Shown piece after piece: positions 52,560 to 62,100 of a stretch of DNA of 64,000 nt (positions within the stretch are counted from its first letter, which is position 1; each line of letters opens with the position of its first letter). A program made the translations under genes and the position numbers. Below the pieces are notes generated by a model that was given only the letters and a program-made list of their open reading frames with translations, did not search any database and was not told the DNA's origin. The DNA lies in contig JBJMIG010000054.1 of NCBI GenBank assembly GCA_045806965.1, positions 10,954 to 74,953 on the forward strand, read 5' to 3'. Source of the stretch: DASYTH01 sp045806965. Lineage in GTDB: Bacteria; Actinomycetota; Actinomycetes; Mycobacteriales; Pseudonocardiaceae.

Positions 52560-52713
52560 ACCGCTACTGCGGAGCGGCGATTGCGGTTACGGTAGGTCCT
52601 GCGCCTCGTGGAACGTAGACGTCAATCGTCGTGGCCACGCTCCTGAGCAGTTTCCCGGTGTGCCAGTTAAAGCCGGTCAACCGCGTGCCGGAAACCTGAA
52701 GAAGGGTGAACCC

Positions 52714-53169
52714 ATGAAGTACACATTTCTCAACGGTCAGGTGGCGATCATGATCCAGTACTGCGTGGAGCGCTACGAGCAGGTCGATGCCGGCGCCCGG
52801 ATCGACGTCCGCCAGGTCGAGCCGTACGAGGGCGACAAGCACCGCGAGGGAGCGCAGGGCTACCGCATCCTGCCGGTCGGCGACGGCGGCATCTACCGCA
52901 TCGATCTGTCGGTCCGGCTGGATGACGGCAGCCACGAAAAGCGCTACCACCACCACCCTGACTTCCAGAACGGCGATGTGGGCCCGCGCGCCTTCGACGA
53001 CGAGTTGTCCGCCGACCCGGTGGGCTGGACCGAGCGCCGGCTCCGCGACCTGCCGAAGCTGCTCGCGGAGAAGGGCTACTCGGAACTCGCCGAGTCGATC
53101 GACGCCGACCAGTTGGCGGGATCGATGCCGTTGATCCGGCTGGCCATCGAGAAGTCGCTGCACCGTTGA
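52714..53169 (+). CDS. Unknown cluster protein (151 aa)
   Basis: A soluble acidic protein of 151 residues beginning MKYTFLNGQVAIMIQYCVER, with VRLDDGSHEKRYHHHPDFQN in the middle and a helical C-terminus (RRLRDLPKLLAEKGYSELAE). GAAGAAGG precedes ATG 52714. It is the first gene of the rightward operon after StrR site 2, 36 bases before the flavin oxidase, so it belongs to the pathway. The histidine cluster HHHP could bind a metal. I do not recognise the family. Confidence 0.7.
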   Translation: MKYTFLNGQVAIMIQYCVERYEQVDAGARIDVRQVEPYEGDKHREGAQGYRILPVGDGGIYRIDLSVRLDDGSHEKRYHHHPDFQNGDVGPRAFDDELSADPVGWTERRLRDLPKLLAEKGYSELAESIDADQLAGSMPLIRLAIEKSLHR

Positions 53170-53205
53170 ACGCCCGGCACGGCGGTCCGGTGCGAGGAGG
53201 TGATC

Positions 53206-54576
53206 GTGGCGGCCACAACAAACGCGATCCTCGGCGAGTTGGCTGACCACCTCGCCGGCGGCGAGGTGGTGACGGATCCGGATCTCCTGGCGGAGCACAG
53301 CGGTGACCAGGCGCATGGCGCGGCGGTCGGCAAGCCGCTGTGCCGGGTCGCCGCCCGCAACGCCGACGACGTGGTCGGCACTCTCCGGTGGGCGAGCAGG
53401 CATCGGGTCCCCGTGGTGCCGCGCGGCGCTGGCACCGGCCTGGCCGGCGGCGCGAACGCCGTCGATGGGTGCGTGCTGCTCTCGCTGGACCGGATGAACA
53501 CCATCACCGAGCTGTCGGTCGAGGACCGCCTCGCGCGGGTCGAACCGGGTGTCGTGACGGCCGATCTGGAGCGGGCCGCGACCGAGCACGGCCTGCTCTA
53601 CGGGCCCGACCCGGGCAGTGCCGAACGGTCGACGCTCGGCGGCAACCTCGCGACGAACGCGGGTGGCATGCGGTGCGTGAGATACGGCGTCACCCGCGAC
53701 TCGGTGCTTGCCCTTGAGGTCGTACTGGCCGACGGTCGCCGCGTAGCCACCGGCAGCCGGAGCACCAAGACCGTGACCGGCTACGACCTGTCGAGCCTCT
53801 TCGTGGGCTCGGAGGGCACACTCGGTGTCATCACGGGCGCCACGCTGCGGCTTCGGGACAAGCCACGGACGCCACCCGTGTCGGTCGCCGCCTACTTCCG
53901 CGACGCGACCGCAGCCGCGCGGGCCGCGGTGGCGGTGAGCCGGGCCGGCCTGCGGCTCGGATTGCTGGAACTGGTGGACGAGGTCGCGCTGCGCACCCTC
54001 GACGAGTGGCGGTCGGTGGACCTGCCGCAGCCGGATGTCGCCTTGCTGCTCGGACAGACCGGCACCGCCGAGGACGCGGTCGAACTGGCCCGGGTGTGCC
54101 GGCGCGGCGGTGCGGTCGCGGTGCGGATCGCCGAGGATGAGGCCGAGGCGCAGGCGCTGCTGGACGTCCGGCGACTCGCTCCCGGCAGCCTCGAGCGACT
54201 GGGCCGGATGCTGGTCGAGGACTTCGTCGTGCCGCTTTCCCGGCTGCCTGAGATCACGGCGGAGATCAGGAGGATCGCCGACGAGTACGGGGTGGTCGTT
54301 GGAACCGTCGCGCACGCGGGCGACGGAAACCTGCATCCGCTGTTCCTGTACGACCGTGCTGCGGAAGCGGTCCCCGAACGGGTGTTGGCCGCGGCCGACC
54401 GGATGTTTCGGGCCGTGCTCGGGCTCGGCGGGACACTGACCGGCGAGCACGGTGTCGGAACCATGAAACGTCATTGGCTTCGCGCTGAGATCGGCGCTGC
54501 CGGAATCGACATTCACCGCGCCATAAAAATGGCGTTGGACCCGCTGGGGATAATGAACCCCGGCAAGGTCATTTAA
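53206..54576 (+). CDS. FAD-linked oxidase, GlcD/D-lactate dehydrogenase-like
   Basis: A 456-residue VAO-type flavoprotein: VVPRGAGTGLAGGANAVDG and DPGSAERSTLGGNLATNAGG (FAD binding), FVGSEGTLGVITGATLRLR, and the C-terminal HAGDGNLHPLF and TLTGEHGVGTMKRHWL segments of the GlcD branch. GTG 53206 is chosen because GAGGAGGTGATC places the ribosome-binding site at the right distance. GTG 53200 overlaps it. These enzymes oxidise 2-hydroxy acids or alcohols. In this cluster it could oxidise a hydroxy acid precursor, or supply the missing oxidation of inositol to a ketone. The substrate is unknown. Confidence 0.85.
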   Translation: MAATTNAILGELADHLAGGEVVTDPDLLAEHSGDQAHGAAVGKPLCRVAARNADDVVGTLRWASRHRVPVVPRGAGTGLAGGANAVDGCVLLSLDRMNTITELSVEDRLARVEPGVVTADLERAATEHGLLYGPDPGSAERSTLGGNLATNAGGMRCVRYGVTRDSVLALEVVLADGRRVATGSRSTKTVTGYDLSSLFVGSEGTLGVITGATLRLRDKPRTPPVSVAAYFRDATAAARAAVAVSRAGLRLGLLELVDEVALRTLDEWRSVDLPQPDVALLLGQTGTAEDAVELARVCRRGGAVAVRIAEDEAEAQALLDVRRLAPGSLERLGRMLVEDFVVPLSRLPEITAEIRRIADEYGVVVGTVAHAGDGNLHPLFLYDRAAEAVPERVLAAADRMFRAVLGLGGTLTGEHGVGTMKRHWLRAEIGAAGIDIHRAIKMALDPLGIMNPGKVI

Positions 54577-54597
54577 CTATCGGGAGGAGCGGTGCAG

Positions 54598-54921
54598 ATG
54601 AACGACGACGGGGCCGAAAACGACGCGGCCGGTGCCGTCGGGGTGGCAGACAAAGTCAAGGACACCGTCATTCGGGTCCTCGAACTGCGCGTCGACCGCG
54701 CGCAGTTGACCGAAGACGTCTCGCTCTACTCGTCGGCACTGCACATGGATTCGTTGACCCTGCTTCACCTGCTCGTGTCGTTCGAGCAGGAATTCGGGAT
54801 CGAGATCGACGACGAAGACGTCATGAACGCGGACCTGCGAAACGTCGGGAGCCTGGTGGAACTGGTCGAGTCGCTTGTGGACAGCACGGAACACGGCCGT
54901 GCGAATGGCACGGGGGCATAG
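54598..54921 (+). CDS. Discrete acyl/peptidyl carrier protein
   Basis: A 107-residue carrier protein with the phosphopantetheine serine in SALHMDSLTLLHLLVSFEQE, followed by FGIEIDDEDVMNADLRNVGS. GGGAGGAG is eight bases before ATG 54598. GTG 54592 is too close to the ribosome-binding site. It is the only free carrier in the cluster and should be loaded by the proline-type A domain and oxidised by the dehydrogenase. It lies directly before the TrpB2-like gene with one base between. Confidence 0.85.
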   Translation: MNDDGAENDAAGAVGVADKVKDTVIRVLELRVDRAQLTEDVSLYSSALHMDSLTLLHLLVSFEQEFGIEIDDEDVMNADLRNVGSLVELVESLVDSTEHGRANGTGA

Positions 54922-54922
54922 G

Positions 54923-56287
54923 GTGAGCGTTCCCGGTGACGTGTTCAACCTGGACAAGGACCAGGTACCCACCCGGTGGTACAACGTGCTGGCGGATCTG
55001 TCGGTGAAAGTGCCTGATCCGCAGCGCGGTCCGCGGGCGCGAACGGCGCGGGACGACGGCGTCGTCATCCGCCCGCAGCTGCCGCTGTCGCTTTACCGGC
55101 AGAGCACGGGAAGTACCCGGTTCATCGAGATCCCCGAACCCGTGCGGGCGCAGTACCAGCGATGGCGGCCGACGCCCCTGTACCGCGCGTCCAGGCTGGA
55201 GAAGATCCTCGACACCCCGGCACGGATGTACTTCAAGTACGAGGGCACCAGCGCCTCGGGCAGCCACAAGCTGAACACCGCTGTCGCGCAGGCCTACTAC
55301 TACCAGCGTTGCGGGGTCCGCGAGATGGTGACCGGGACCGGAGCGGGACAGTGGGGTACCGCGCTCGCCATGGCCTGCCGCGCCTACGACATGGACGTCA
55401 CGGTGTTCATGGTGCGCAGCAGCTACGCGCAGAAGCCCTACCGCGGCACGCTCATGCGCCTCAACGGCGCGAAGGTCATCGTGAGCCCAAGCGAGCAGAC
55501 GGAGGTCGGCCGGGCGGCGCTGCGGGAGAAGCCGGACTCGCCGGGCAGCCTCGGCATCGCGAACGCCGAGGCCATCGAGTACGCGAGCGGGCGTGCCGAC
55601 GCCCGGTTCTCCATCGGCAGCGGTGAGAACCATGTGCTGATGCACCAGACCATCGTCGGCGAGGAGGCGCTGCTCCAGATGGGAATGGCCGGCGACTTCC
55701 CCGACGTCGTGATCGGCTCGATGGGCGCGGGCAGTAACTTCGCCGGCCTGGCGTTCCCCTTCTACCGGGTGGCCCGGGCGCAGAGCCGACCGACCCGCCT
55801 GCTGGCCGTCGAACCAGCGGCCTGCCCGAAGCTGACGCGGGGCTGGTACCAACTGGACTACACGGATTTCTCCGGCGTGACACCCGTGGTGAAGATGTAC
55901 ACGCTCGGCCACAAGTTCTCGGCGTACCACATCCATGCCGGCGGCCTGCGATACCACGGCGCGGCACCGATCGTCAGCGCGATGTACGACGGAGGTCTGG
56001 TCGAGGCCACCTCCTACCCGCAGACCGCCGTGTTCGAGGCCGGTGCGGCGTTCGCGAGGGCGGAGGGAATCGTGCCGGCCCCGGAGTCCGCGCACGCTGT
56101 CCGGGCCGCCATCGACGAGGCGCTGGAGGCGCGCCTGCGGGGTCGGGCGCGGGTTGTGCTGTTCAGCCTGAGCGGACACGGACTGCTCGACCTGTCGGCC
56201 TACGAGAGCTACCTGGCCGGAGACATGGTCGACGTGGCGCCGAGTGACGAGGAGATCCGTGCATCGCTCGAGGCCAGCGCGGTCTGA
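54923..56287 (+). CDS. TrpB2-like PLP enzyme
   Basis: A fold-type II PLP enzyme of 454 residues, closest in pattern to the TrpB2 (TrpB-related) branch: RWRPTPLYRASRLEKIL, TSASGSHKLNTAVAQAYYYQ with the Schiff-base lysine, TGTGAGQWGTALAMAC and SMGAGSNFAGLAFPF. The GTG 54923 start has GGGGG upstream. ATG 54905 would overlap the carrier gene. No trpA or other tryptophan gene is adjacent, so it probably makes a pathway amino acid by beta-substitution or elimination rather than feeding protein synthesis. Confidence 0.85.
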   Translation: MSVPGDVFNLDKDQVPTRWYNVLADLSVKVPDPQRGPRARTARDDGVVIRPQLPLSLYRQSTGSTRFIEIPEPVRAQYQRWRPTPLYRASRLEKILDTPARMYFKYEGTSASGSHKLNTAVAQAYYYQRCGVREMVTGTGAGQWGTALAMACRAYDMDVTVFMVRSSYAQKPYRGTLMRLNGAKVIVSPSEQTEVGRAALREKPDSPGSLGIANAEAIEYASGRADARFSIGSGENHVLMHQTIVGEEALLQMGMAGDFPDVVIGSMGAGSNFAGLAFPFYRVARAQSRPTRLLAVEPAACPKLTRGWYQLDYTDFSGVTPVVKMYTLGHKFSAYHIHAGGLRYHGAAPIVSAMYDGGLVEATSYPQTAVFEAGAAFARAEGIVPAPESAHAVRAAIDEALEARLRGRARVVLFSLSGHGLLDLSAYESYLAGDMVDVAPSDEEIRASLEASAV

Positions 56288-56318
56288 CCGCCGCGTGGCA
56301 CGACACTAGGACTGGCCG

Positions 56319-57353
56319 ATGGACATCATTCCGGACGCGGTGGAGCGGCTGGCGCACGTCCGCGCGGCGGCGGGGTTGGCGCCGGTGGCGCCTCCGCGGC
56401 TGCTGGAGAGCCATTCCAACGACACCTGGCTACTGGACGACGCCGAGCGGGGCAGCGCGGTGCTCAGGGTGTCCTGGCGCGGCGACGTGGACCGCCTGGA
56501 ACGGGAGGTGGCGGTCGCGGCGGCCATGCCGAAGACGGTCCGCTACCCGGAGGTGCTGACCCACGGCCGGACCTGTCTGGACGGTGTCGAGCTGTCGTAC
56601 TCGTTGACCCGTCGGCTGGCTGGGGTCGCCCTGGACGGGCGGTGGCCGTCCCTTTCGGACGCGCAGCGCCGGTCGGCGGTGTCCCAACTCGCCATGATGC
56701 TGCGGGACCTGCACGCCTGGACGCCCCCGGCAACTCTGGTCGAGCCGTTGCTGGCGCGCTGGGATCTGGCGGGCCAGGACATCACCGGCCTGCTCGGCGC
56801 GGACATCACCCCGCTGCCCGTCGCACGTGCCGTGCGGCTGGCCGAGCACGCGAAGGGAATCCGGCACGTCGATCCGCGTCTCATGACGGACGTGATCGGC
56901 GTGCTGGACGAACTGGGACCGCTGGCACAGCCGGTCGACGACCCCACCGGCAACGGCGTCGTCCATGGTGACCTACACCTGTCGAACCTGTTGTGGTCAG
57001 ACGCCGGCGAGGTCACCCTGCTCGACTTCGAGTGGGTCCGGTTCGGTCCGCCGCTGCTTGACCTCCAGCGGCTCTGCGAGAACGCGGACAGCGACGTACT
57101 GAACGGGGTCGACACCCACCCGACTGTGCTGCGCTGGCTGGAGTCGGACTACCCGGAGCCCTTCGGCGCAGCACACGCGCCGGAGCGCGTGCGGCTCTAC
57201 TCGCTGGTGTACGCGATCAGACACGTGATCGTGGCCCCGCCGGACCGGGACGCGACCGACCTGCCGCCCGACCACTCGCTGCATCGCCTCCGGCGGCTGG
57301 TCGAAGGGACCTGGCCCCAGCCGGGCGCGCTGCCCGAGTCGTTGGCGCCCTGA
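56319..57353 (+). CDS. Aminoglycoside phosphotransferase-family kinase
   Basis: A 344-residue APH/choline-kinase-fold protein: an ATP lobe with VLRVSWRGDVDRLEREVAVA, catalytic loop VVHGDLHLSNLLW and metal motif LLDFEWVRFGPPLLDLQRL. It is in the same operon as the carrier and the following PHP hydrolase. In aminocyclitol clusters such kinases phosphorylate an intermediate or the finished product for self-protection. The adjacent exported phosphoesterase fits the second option. Confidence 0.85.
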   Translation: MDIIPDAVERLAHVRAAAGLAPVAPPRLLESHSNDTWLLDDAERGSAVLRVSWRGDVDRLEREVAVAAAMPKTVRYPEVLTHGRTCLDGVELSYSLTRRLAGVALDGRWPSLSDAQRRSAVSQLAMMLRDLHAWTPPATLVEPLLARWDLAGQDITGLLGADITPLPVARAVRLAEHAKGIRHVDPRLMTDVIGVLDELGPLAQPVDDPTGNGVVHGDLHLSNLLWSDAGEVTLLDFEWVRFGPPLLDLQRLCENADSDVLNGVDTHPTVLRWLESDYPEPFGAAHAPERVRLYSLVYAIRHVIVAPPDRDATDLPPDHSLHRLRRLVEGTWPQPGALPESLAP

Positions 57354-57405
57354 TGCCGTCCAGCCGGCACCGCCCGCCGATGGGCGTGCCGCCCCTCGTC
57401 GAGAA

Positions 57406-59088
57406 ATGGGAAACAGCATGGGACACACCGGCAATGGCCACACCCACGACCGTTGGCCCGACCGCGGCCCGGTGCCGTCCGTGGTCGACACGACCGTCCC
57501 GGACAGTGAGCTGACACCGGATCAGTTGTCGCGCCGCGCGATGCTGCGACGCAGCGGACTGCTCGGAGCCGGGCTGGCGGTGGGCGGCGCGCTCGGCAGC
57601 GGGGGTACCGCCGCCGCCCAGGATGACCTGGCCCAACCTGGAAAGCTGCGCTGGCTGGCCGGTGACCACCACATCCACACGCAGTACAGCGCGGACGGCA
57701 AGTACCGGGTGGTCGACCATGTGCGCCACGCCGACGGATACGGCCTCGACTGGATGGTGATCACCGACCACGGCGGTCCGCAGCATGTCAGGGTCGGCGT
57801 CGAGCGAGTGCACCCGGAGATCGTCGCGGCCCGCCGGGAGCACCAGGACGTCCTGGTCTTCCAAGGGTTGGAGTGGAATGTCCCGGCGGCCGAACATGGC
57901 ACCGTCTTCGTCCACCCCGGACCGGAGGAGGTCGCCGTCCTGAAAGAGTTCGAGAGCACCTTCGACGGCGAGGTGAACGGTGCGACCGCGAGCACGCCCG
58001 CCAACGAGGTGCTGGCCATCACCGCGCTGGACTTCCTCGCCGATGCCTTGCGGCGCAAGCGGGTGGACGACGCGCTGTTCGTCGCCAACCATCCGGCGCG
58101 CCGGGGAATGGACTCGCCGCATGAGATACGGGCCTGGCGCGACGCGCAGCCGCACCTCGCGGTCGGCATGGAGGGCGCGCCAGGCCACCAAGCCGCGAGC
58201 CTGCCAGGGCCGGTTGGGCCCGGGTGGTGGCGTGGCAACTACAGCTCGAACGCCGGGCCGCAGTCGTTCCCCGGGTACCCACCGGAGAGCTACCGGACCT
58301 TCGGCGGCTTCGACTGGATGACCGCGACGGTCGGCGGCCTGTGGGACAGCCTGCTTGCCGAGGGCAAGCCCTGGTGGATCACGGTGAACTCGGACTCGCA
58401 CGGCGTCCACCTGGACACCTCGCGGCCTGGACCGGGGAGTGACTTCGAGGCCAACGGCTACCTGGACGACCCGGTGCACGGGAGCACCTACAACACGCTG
58501 GACGGCGACTACTGGCCCGGTCAGTACAGCCGCACGCACGTTGGCGCGGTCCGGTTCTCCTACCGGGCCGTGATGGACGGCATTCGCGCCGGCCGGGTGT
58601 GGGTCGACCAGGGCGGTCTGATCAGCGGGCTGGACGCGCGGCTGGCGTCGGCGGCCGGCGCGGTCACCCTCGGCGGGGCGCTGTCGGTGCGCCGCGGCGC
58701 CGAGGTCCGCCTCGTCGTGGACATCACCCTCGCGAACGGCCCCAACTGGGCGCAGTTCACGCCGGCACTGTCCAGAGTGGACGTGATCGTGGGCGACGTT
58801 CTCGGCGCGCAGGCCGATCGCGACGTCTTCACCACACCGAACACGAGGGTGGTGAAGTCGTTCGAGGTCAACAGGTCGACGGGTGCGGTCCACCTGACCT
58901 ACTCGCTCGGCCGGGTGGACAGACCGATGTACGTGCGGCTGCGCGGCACCGACGGAAACCGGGGCGCCGTCGGTCTGCTCGGCGCCGACGTCGACCCGAA
59001 TGGCCCCGCGATGGATCCGCAGGGCAGCGTCGATCCCTGGATGGACCTGTGGTTCTACTCCAACCCGATGTGGGTCCTGCCTGCCTGA
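57406..59088 (+). CDS. Tat-exported PHP-domain metallohydrolase (CehA/McbA-like)
   Basis: A 560-residue protein. A twin-arginine signal lies at about residues 42-72 (SRRAMLRRSGLLGAGLAVGG, cleavage near AAAQD). The PHP-type metal sites follow: GDHHIHTQYSADG, ITDHGG, FQGLEWN, NHPARRGMD and VNSDSHG. These match the CehA/McbA family, whose PHP fold underlies phosphoesterases and some ester/carbamate hydrolases. ATG 57406 or ATG 57418 can start it. Directly after the kinase gene, a secreted phosphoesterase that removes a protective phosphate outside the cell is a reasonable inference. Confidence 0.85.
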   Translation: MGNSMGHTGNGHTHDRWPDRGPVPSVVDTTVPDSELTPDQLSRRAMLRRSGLLGAGLAVGGALGSGGTAAAQDDLAQPGKLRWLAGDHHIHTQYSADGKYRVVDHVRHADGYGLDWMVITDHGGPQHVRVGVERVHPEIVAARREHQDVLVFQGLEWNVPAAEHGTVFVHPGPEEVAVLKEFESTFDGEVNGATASTPANEVLAITALDFLADALRRKRVDDALFVANHPARRGMDSPHEIRAWRDAQPHLAVGMEGAPGHQAASLPGPVGPGWWRGNYSSNAGPQSFPGYPPESYRTFGGFDWMTATVGGLWDSLLAEGKPWWITVNSDSHGVHLDTSRPGPGSDFEANGYLDDPVHGSTYNTLDGDYWPGQYSRTHVGAVRFSYRAVMDGIRAGRVWVDQGGLISGLDARLASAAGAVTLGGALSVRRGAEVRLVVDITLANGPNWAQFTPALSRVDVIVGDVLGAQADRDVFTTPNTRVVKSFEVNRSTGAVHLTYSLGRVDRPMYVRLRGTDGNRGAVGLLGADVDPNGPAMDPQGSVDPWMDLWFYSNPMWVLPA

Positions 59089-59139
59089 CGCGCGTCCCGT
59101 GGCCCACCTTTGTTCTGAGCGAATGGGAAGTGCACCGAC

Positions 59140-62100
59140 ATGGCCCACGCACCGCTGCGGTCCCTTTCGGACATCGTCGAACGAGCGATCGCCGCGGCCG
59201 GTGGTGTTCCCGGCACCGCGGACGTCGAGGTCCGCGTGCGCGGCGCGGTGCCGGCGGCGCGGCGGCCGCGGGCCGAGCCGGACCCGACCGGGCCGGACGA
59301 GCTGCCCCTTGCGGACGTGGACGGCGGCCCCTTCACGATGCCGGCGACCGCGCCGGCGACCTTGACCGAGGCGTTGGCGCGGGCGGCTGAGGATGCCAGC
59401 CGGCGCGGCACCACCTACCTCCGGGCGGACGGTGGCGAGGACCGGCAGACCTACCGTGAGCTGCTCGACGACGCGGCCCGCGTGCTGACCGGGCTGCGGG
59501 TCCGGGGCCTGGACCCCGGCGACTCGGTTCTGCTGCACTGCGACGACAACCGCAACTTCGTGACCGGCTTCTGGGCGTGCGTGCTTGGCGGCTTCGTGCC
59601 GACCCCGATCGGCGTCGCGCCGACCTACCGGTGGCAGAACGCGGCCACCCGGCGCCTGCACAGCGCGTCGCAACTACTCGACCAGGCGCCGGTACTGACC
59701 GACGCTGCGCTGACCGATGAGGTGGGTGCGCTGGGCGACGCCGCGGAGTTCGAGGTCTGGGCGTTGGAGGCCCTGCGAGCGGATGAGCCGGCGACCGACC
59801 CGTACCCCGCCGGCGCCGACCATCCGGCGGTGCACCTGCTCACGTCGGGCAGCACGGGCACGCCGAAGTGCGTGCGGCACTCGCATCGGACCGTGCTCAC
59901 CCGCGCGTACGTCAACCGGGCGGTCAACGACTTCGGTCCGGACGAGGTCACTCTCAACTTCATGCCGCTGGACCACGTTGCGGGCATGGTGATGCACAAC
60001 GTGCGTGATGTGGTGCTCCGGTACGAGCACGTCAACGCGCGCATCGACGGCTTCCTGGCCGACCCGCTGCGCTGGTTCGACTGGATCGAGCGCTACCGGG
60101 TCACCAACACCTCGGCGCCGAACTTCGTCATCACGCTGGTCACTCGGCTTGCCGGCGAGATCGCGCGCCGGCGCTGGGACCTGTCGACTCTGCGGGACAT
60201 CACCAACGGTGGTGAGGCGATCGTGAGCCGCACGATGCACGAGTTCTTGCGGTTGCTCGCACCGCACGGGCTGGCGCCCGACGTGATGCGGCCCGCGTGG
60301 GGTATGTCGGAGGTGTGCGGCGGCGCGGTGCGCTCAACCATGAACCGAGACGATGAGTCCGTCGCCGTCGTCACGGTCGACGCCCGCACCATGGCGGGCC
60401 GGCTGCGCCAACTGCCGGCCCCGGCCCAAGGGCACCCGACCTTCGTCGAGGTCGGCGCGCCCGATCCAGGAACCCGGCTGCGCATTGTCGACCCCGCCGG
60501 CGACACGCTGCCCGAGCTGCGGATCGGACGGCTCCAGGTGCGTGGCATCACCCGCATGGCCGGCTACTACAACGATCCCGCGGCCAACCGGGCGGCGTTC
60601 ACCGACGATGGTTGGTTCGACACCGGCGATCTCGGCTTCGTGCACCGTGGGCAGTTGGTGATGACCGGGCGGGAGAAGGACACGATCGTCATCCGCAGCC
60701 AGAACTACCCCTGCCACGAGATCGAGTCCGTGGTGGAGGCCGTCGAGGGCGTCGAGCCCACGTTCGTCGCCGCATGCGGCGAGTCCGACCCCATTGCCGG
60801 GACCGACGAGCTGATCGTGTTCGCCGTCCTCGGCACCGACCAGGCCGACCGGCGTGCGGCCGTGGTCCGCGACATCGTCGCCCGTCTCGCACGCGAGATC
60901 GGGCTGCGACCCCGGCACGTGGTGCCGGTGCCGCGCGAGGCGTTCCCCAAGACCTCTGCGGGCAAGGTCGAACGCGGTCGGCTGCTCGACGGGTTTCGCT
61001 CCGGTGCGTTCCGCGACGTGCTGGTCACCCTCCCCGGGTTGACCGGCGACACCGAAGATCCCGCCCTGTTCGTGCCGACGTGGTTGCCGCTCTCGGGTGA
61101 GCAGGGGCCACGACCCGACCCGCCCTGGGTGGTGTTCGACGACGCGAACCTGGCGCAGCGGCTGCGCGCGGCCGTCGACACACCGGTGATCGCGGTCCGC
61201 CGCGGCACGGCGTTCATTCGGCGGTCGCCACTCGAGTATGTCGTCGACCCATCCGACGCGGACCGGTACGCCGCGGTGCTGGCCGCTGTGCGGCGTGACC
61301 ACGCCGCCGTCGGGGCGGTCGTGCAGAGCGCGATCGGGACCGAACCGGATGGCCTCGCGCTGTCGGTGCACGGCCTGCTCCGCGCGTGCCGCGACGCCGG
61401 CTTCCCGATGCTGGTGGTGACGCGCGGCGCGGGCGCGGCGGGCGAGGCGGAGACGCCGAACCCGGCACAGGCGGTCGTCACCGGTCTGGTCCGTACCGCG
61501 AACGCCGAGTGTGGCGCGCATCGGGTGCGGCACCTCGACCTCGACCCGGCCGATCTCGCCCCGGAGACCGCGATCGTGGCCGAACTCGGCGCGCGCGGTG
61601 ACGACGATGTGTTGGCCTACCGCGCGGGTGTCCGACTGGTACGCCGCATCCGGCCCGTTCACCACGCCGCGACCGCCAGCCGAGCAGGGTTCCGTTCCGG
61701 AGGGCTGTACGTGATCACGGGCGGCCTCGGCGACATCGGGCACCGGGTGGCCCGATTCCTGCTCACCCACCACAGGGCGAAGTTGGTGCTGACCGGCCGG
61801 TCGGAGCCGACCGGTGAGCAGGCCCGGCGGTTGGCCGCGCTGACCGCGTTGGGCGAGGTGGTGCACTACCGGGCCGATGTGGCCGACTCGCCGGCCATGG
61901 ACGCGGCCGTGACGGCGGGGGAGGACCGCTGGCGCCGGCCCCTTGACGGCGTTCTGCACCTTGCCGGGGCGGACATCTCGCGCAACTGGCGGAACCCGCG
62001 GGCCCACCTGCTCGCCGATGAGGATCCGGCCGAGTTCCGCCGGTTGTTCCACGCGAAGGTGTCCGGAACGCGGTCGCTCGCGCGGGTCCTGCGTGACCGG

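Noticed and set aside
57217..59673. Minus-strand open frame (818 codons) opposite the PHP hydrolase
   Set aside because: Low-complexity antisense product; the plus strand has clear metal-site motifs and a Tat signal.
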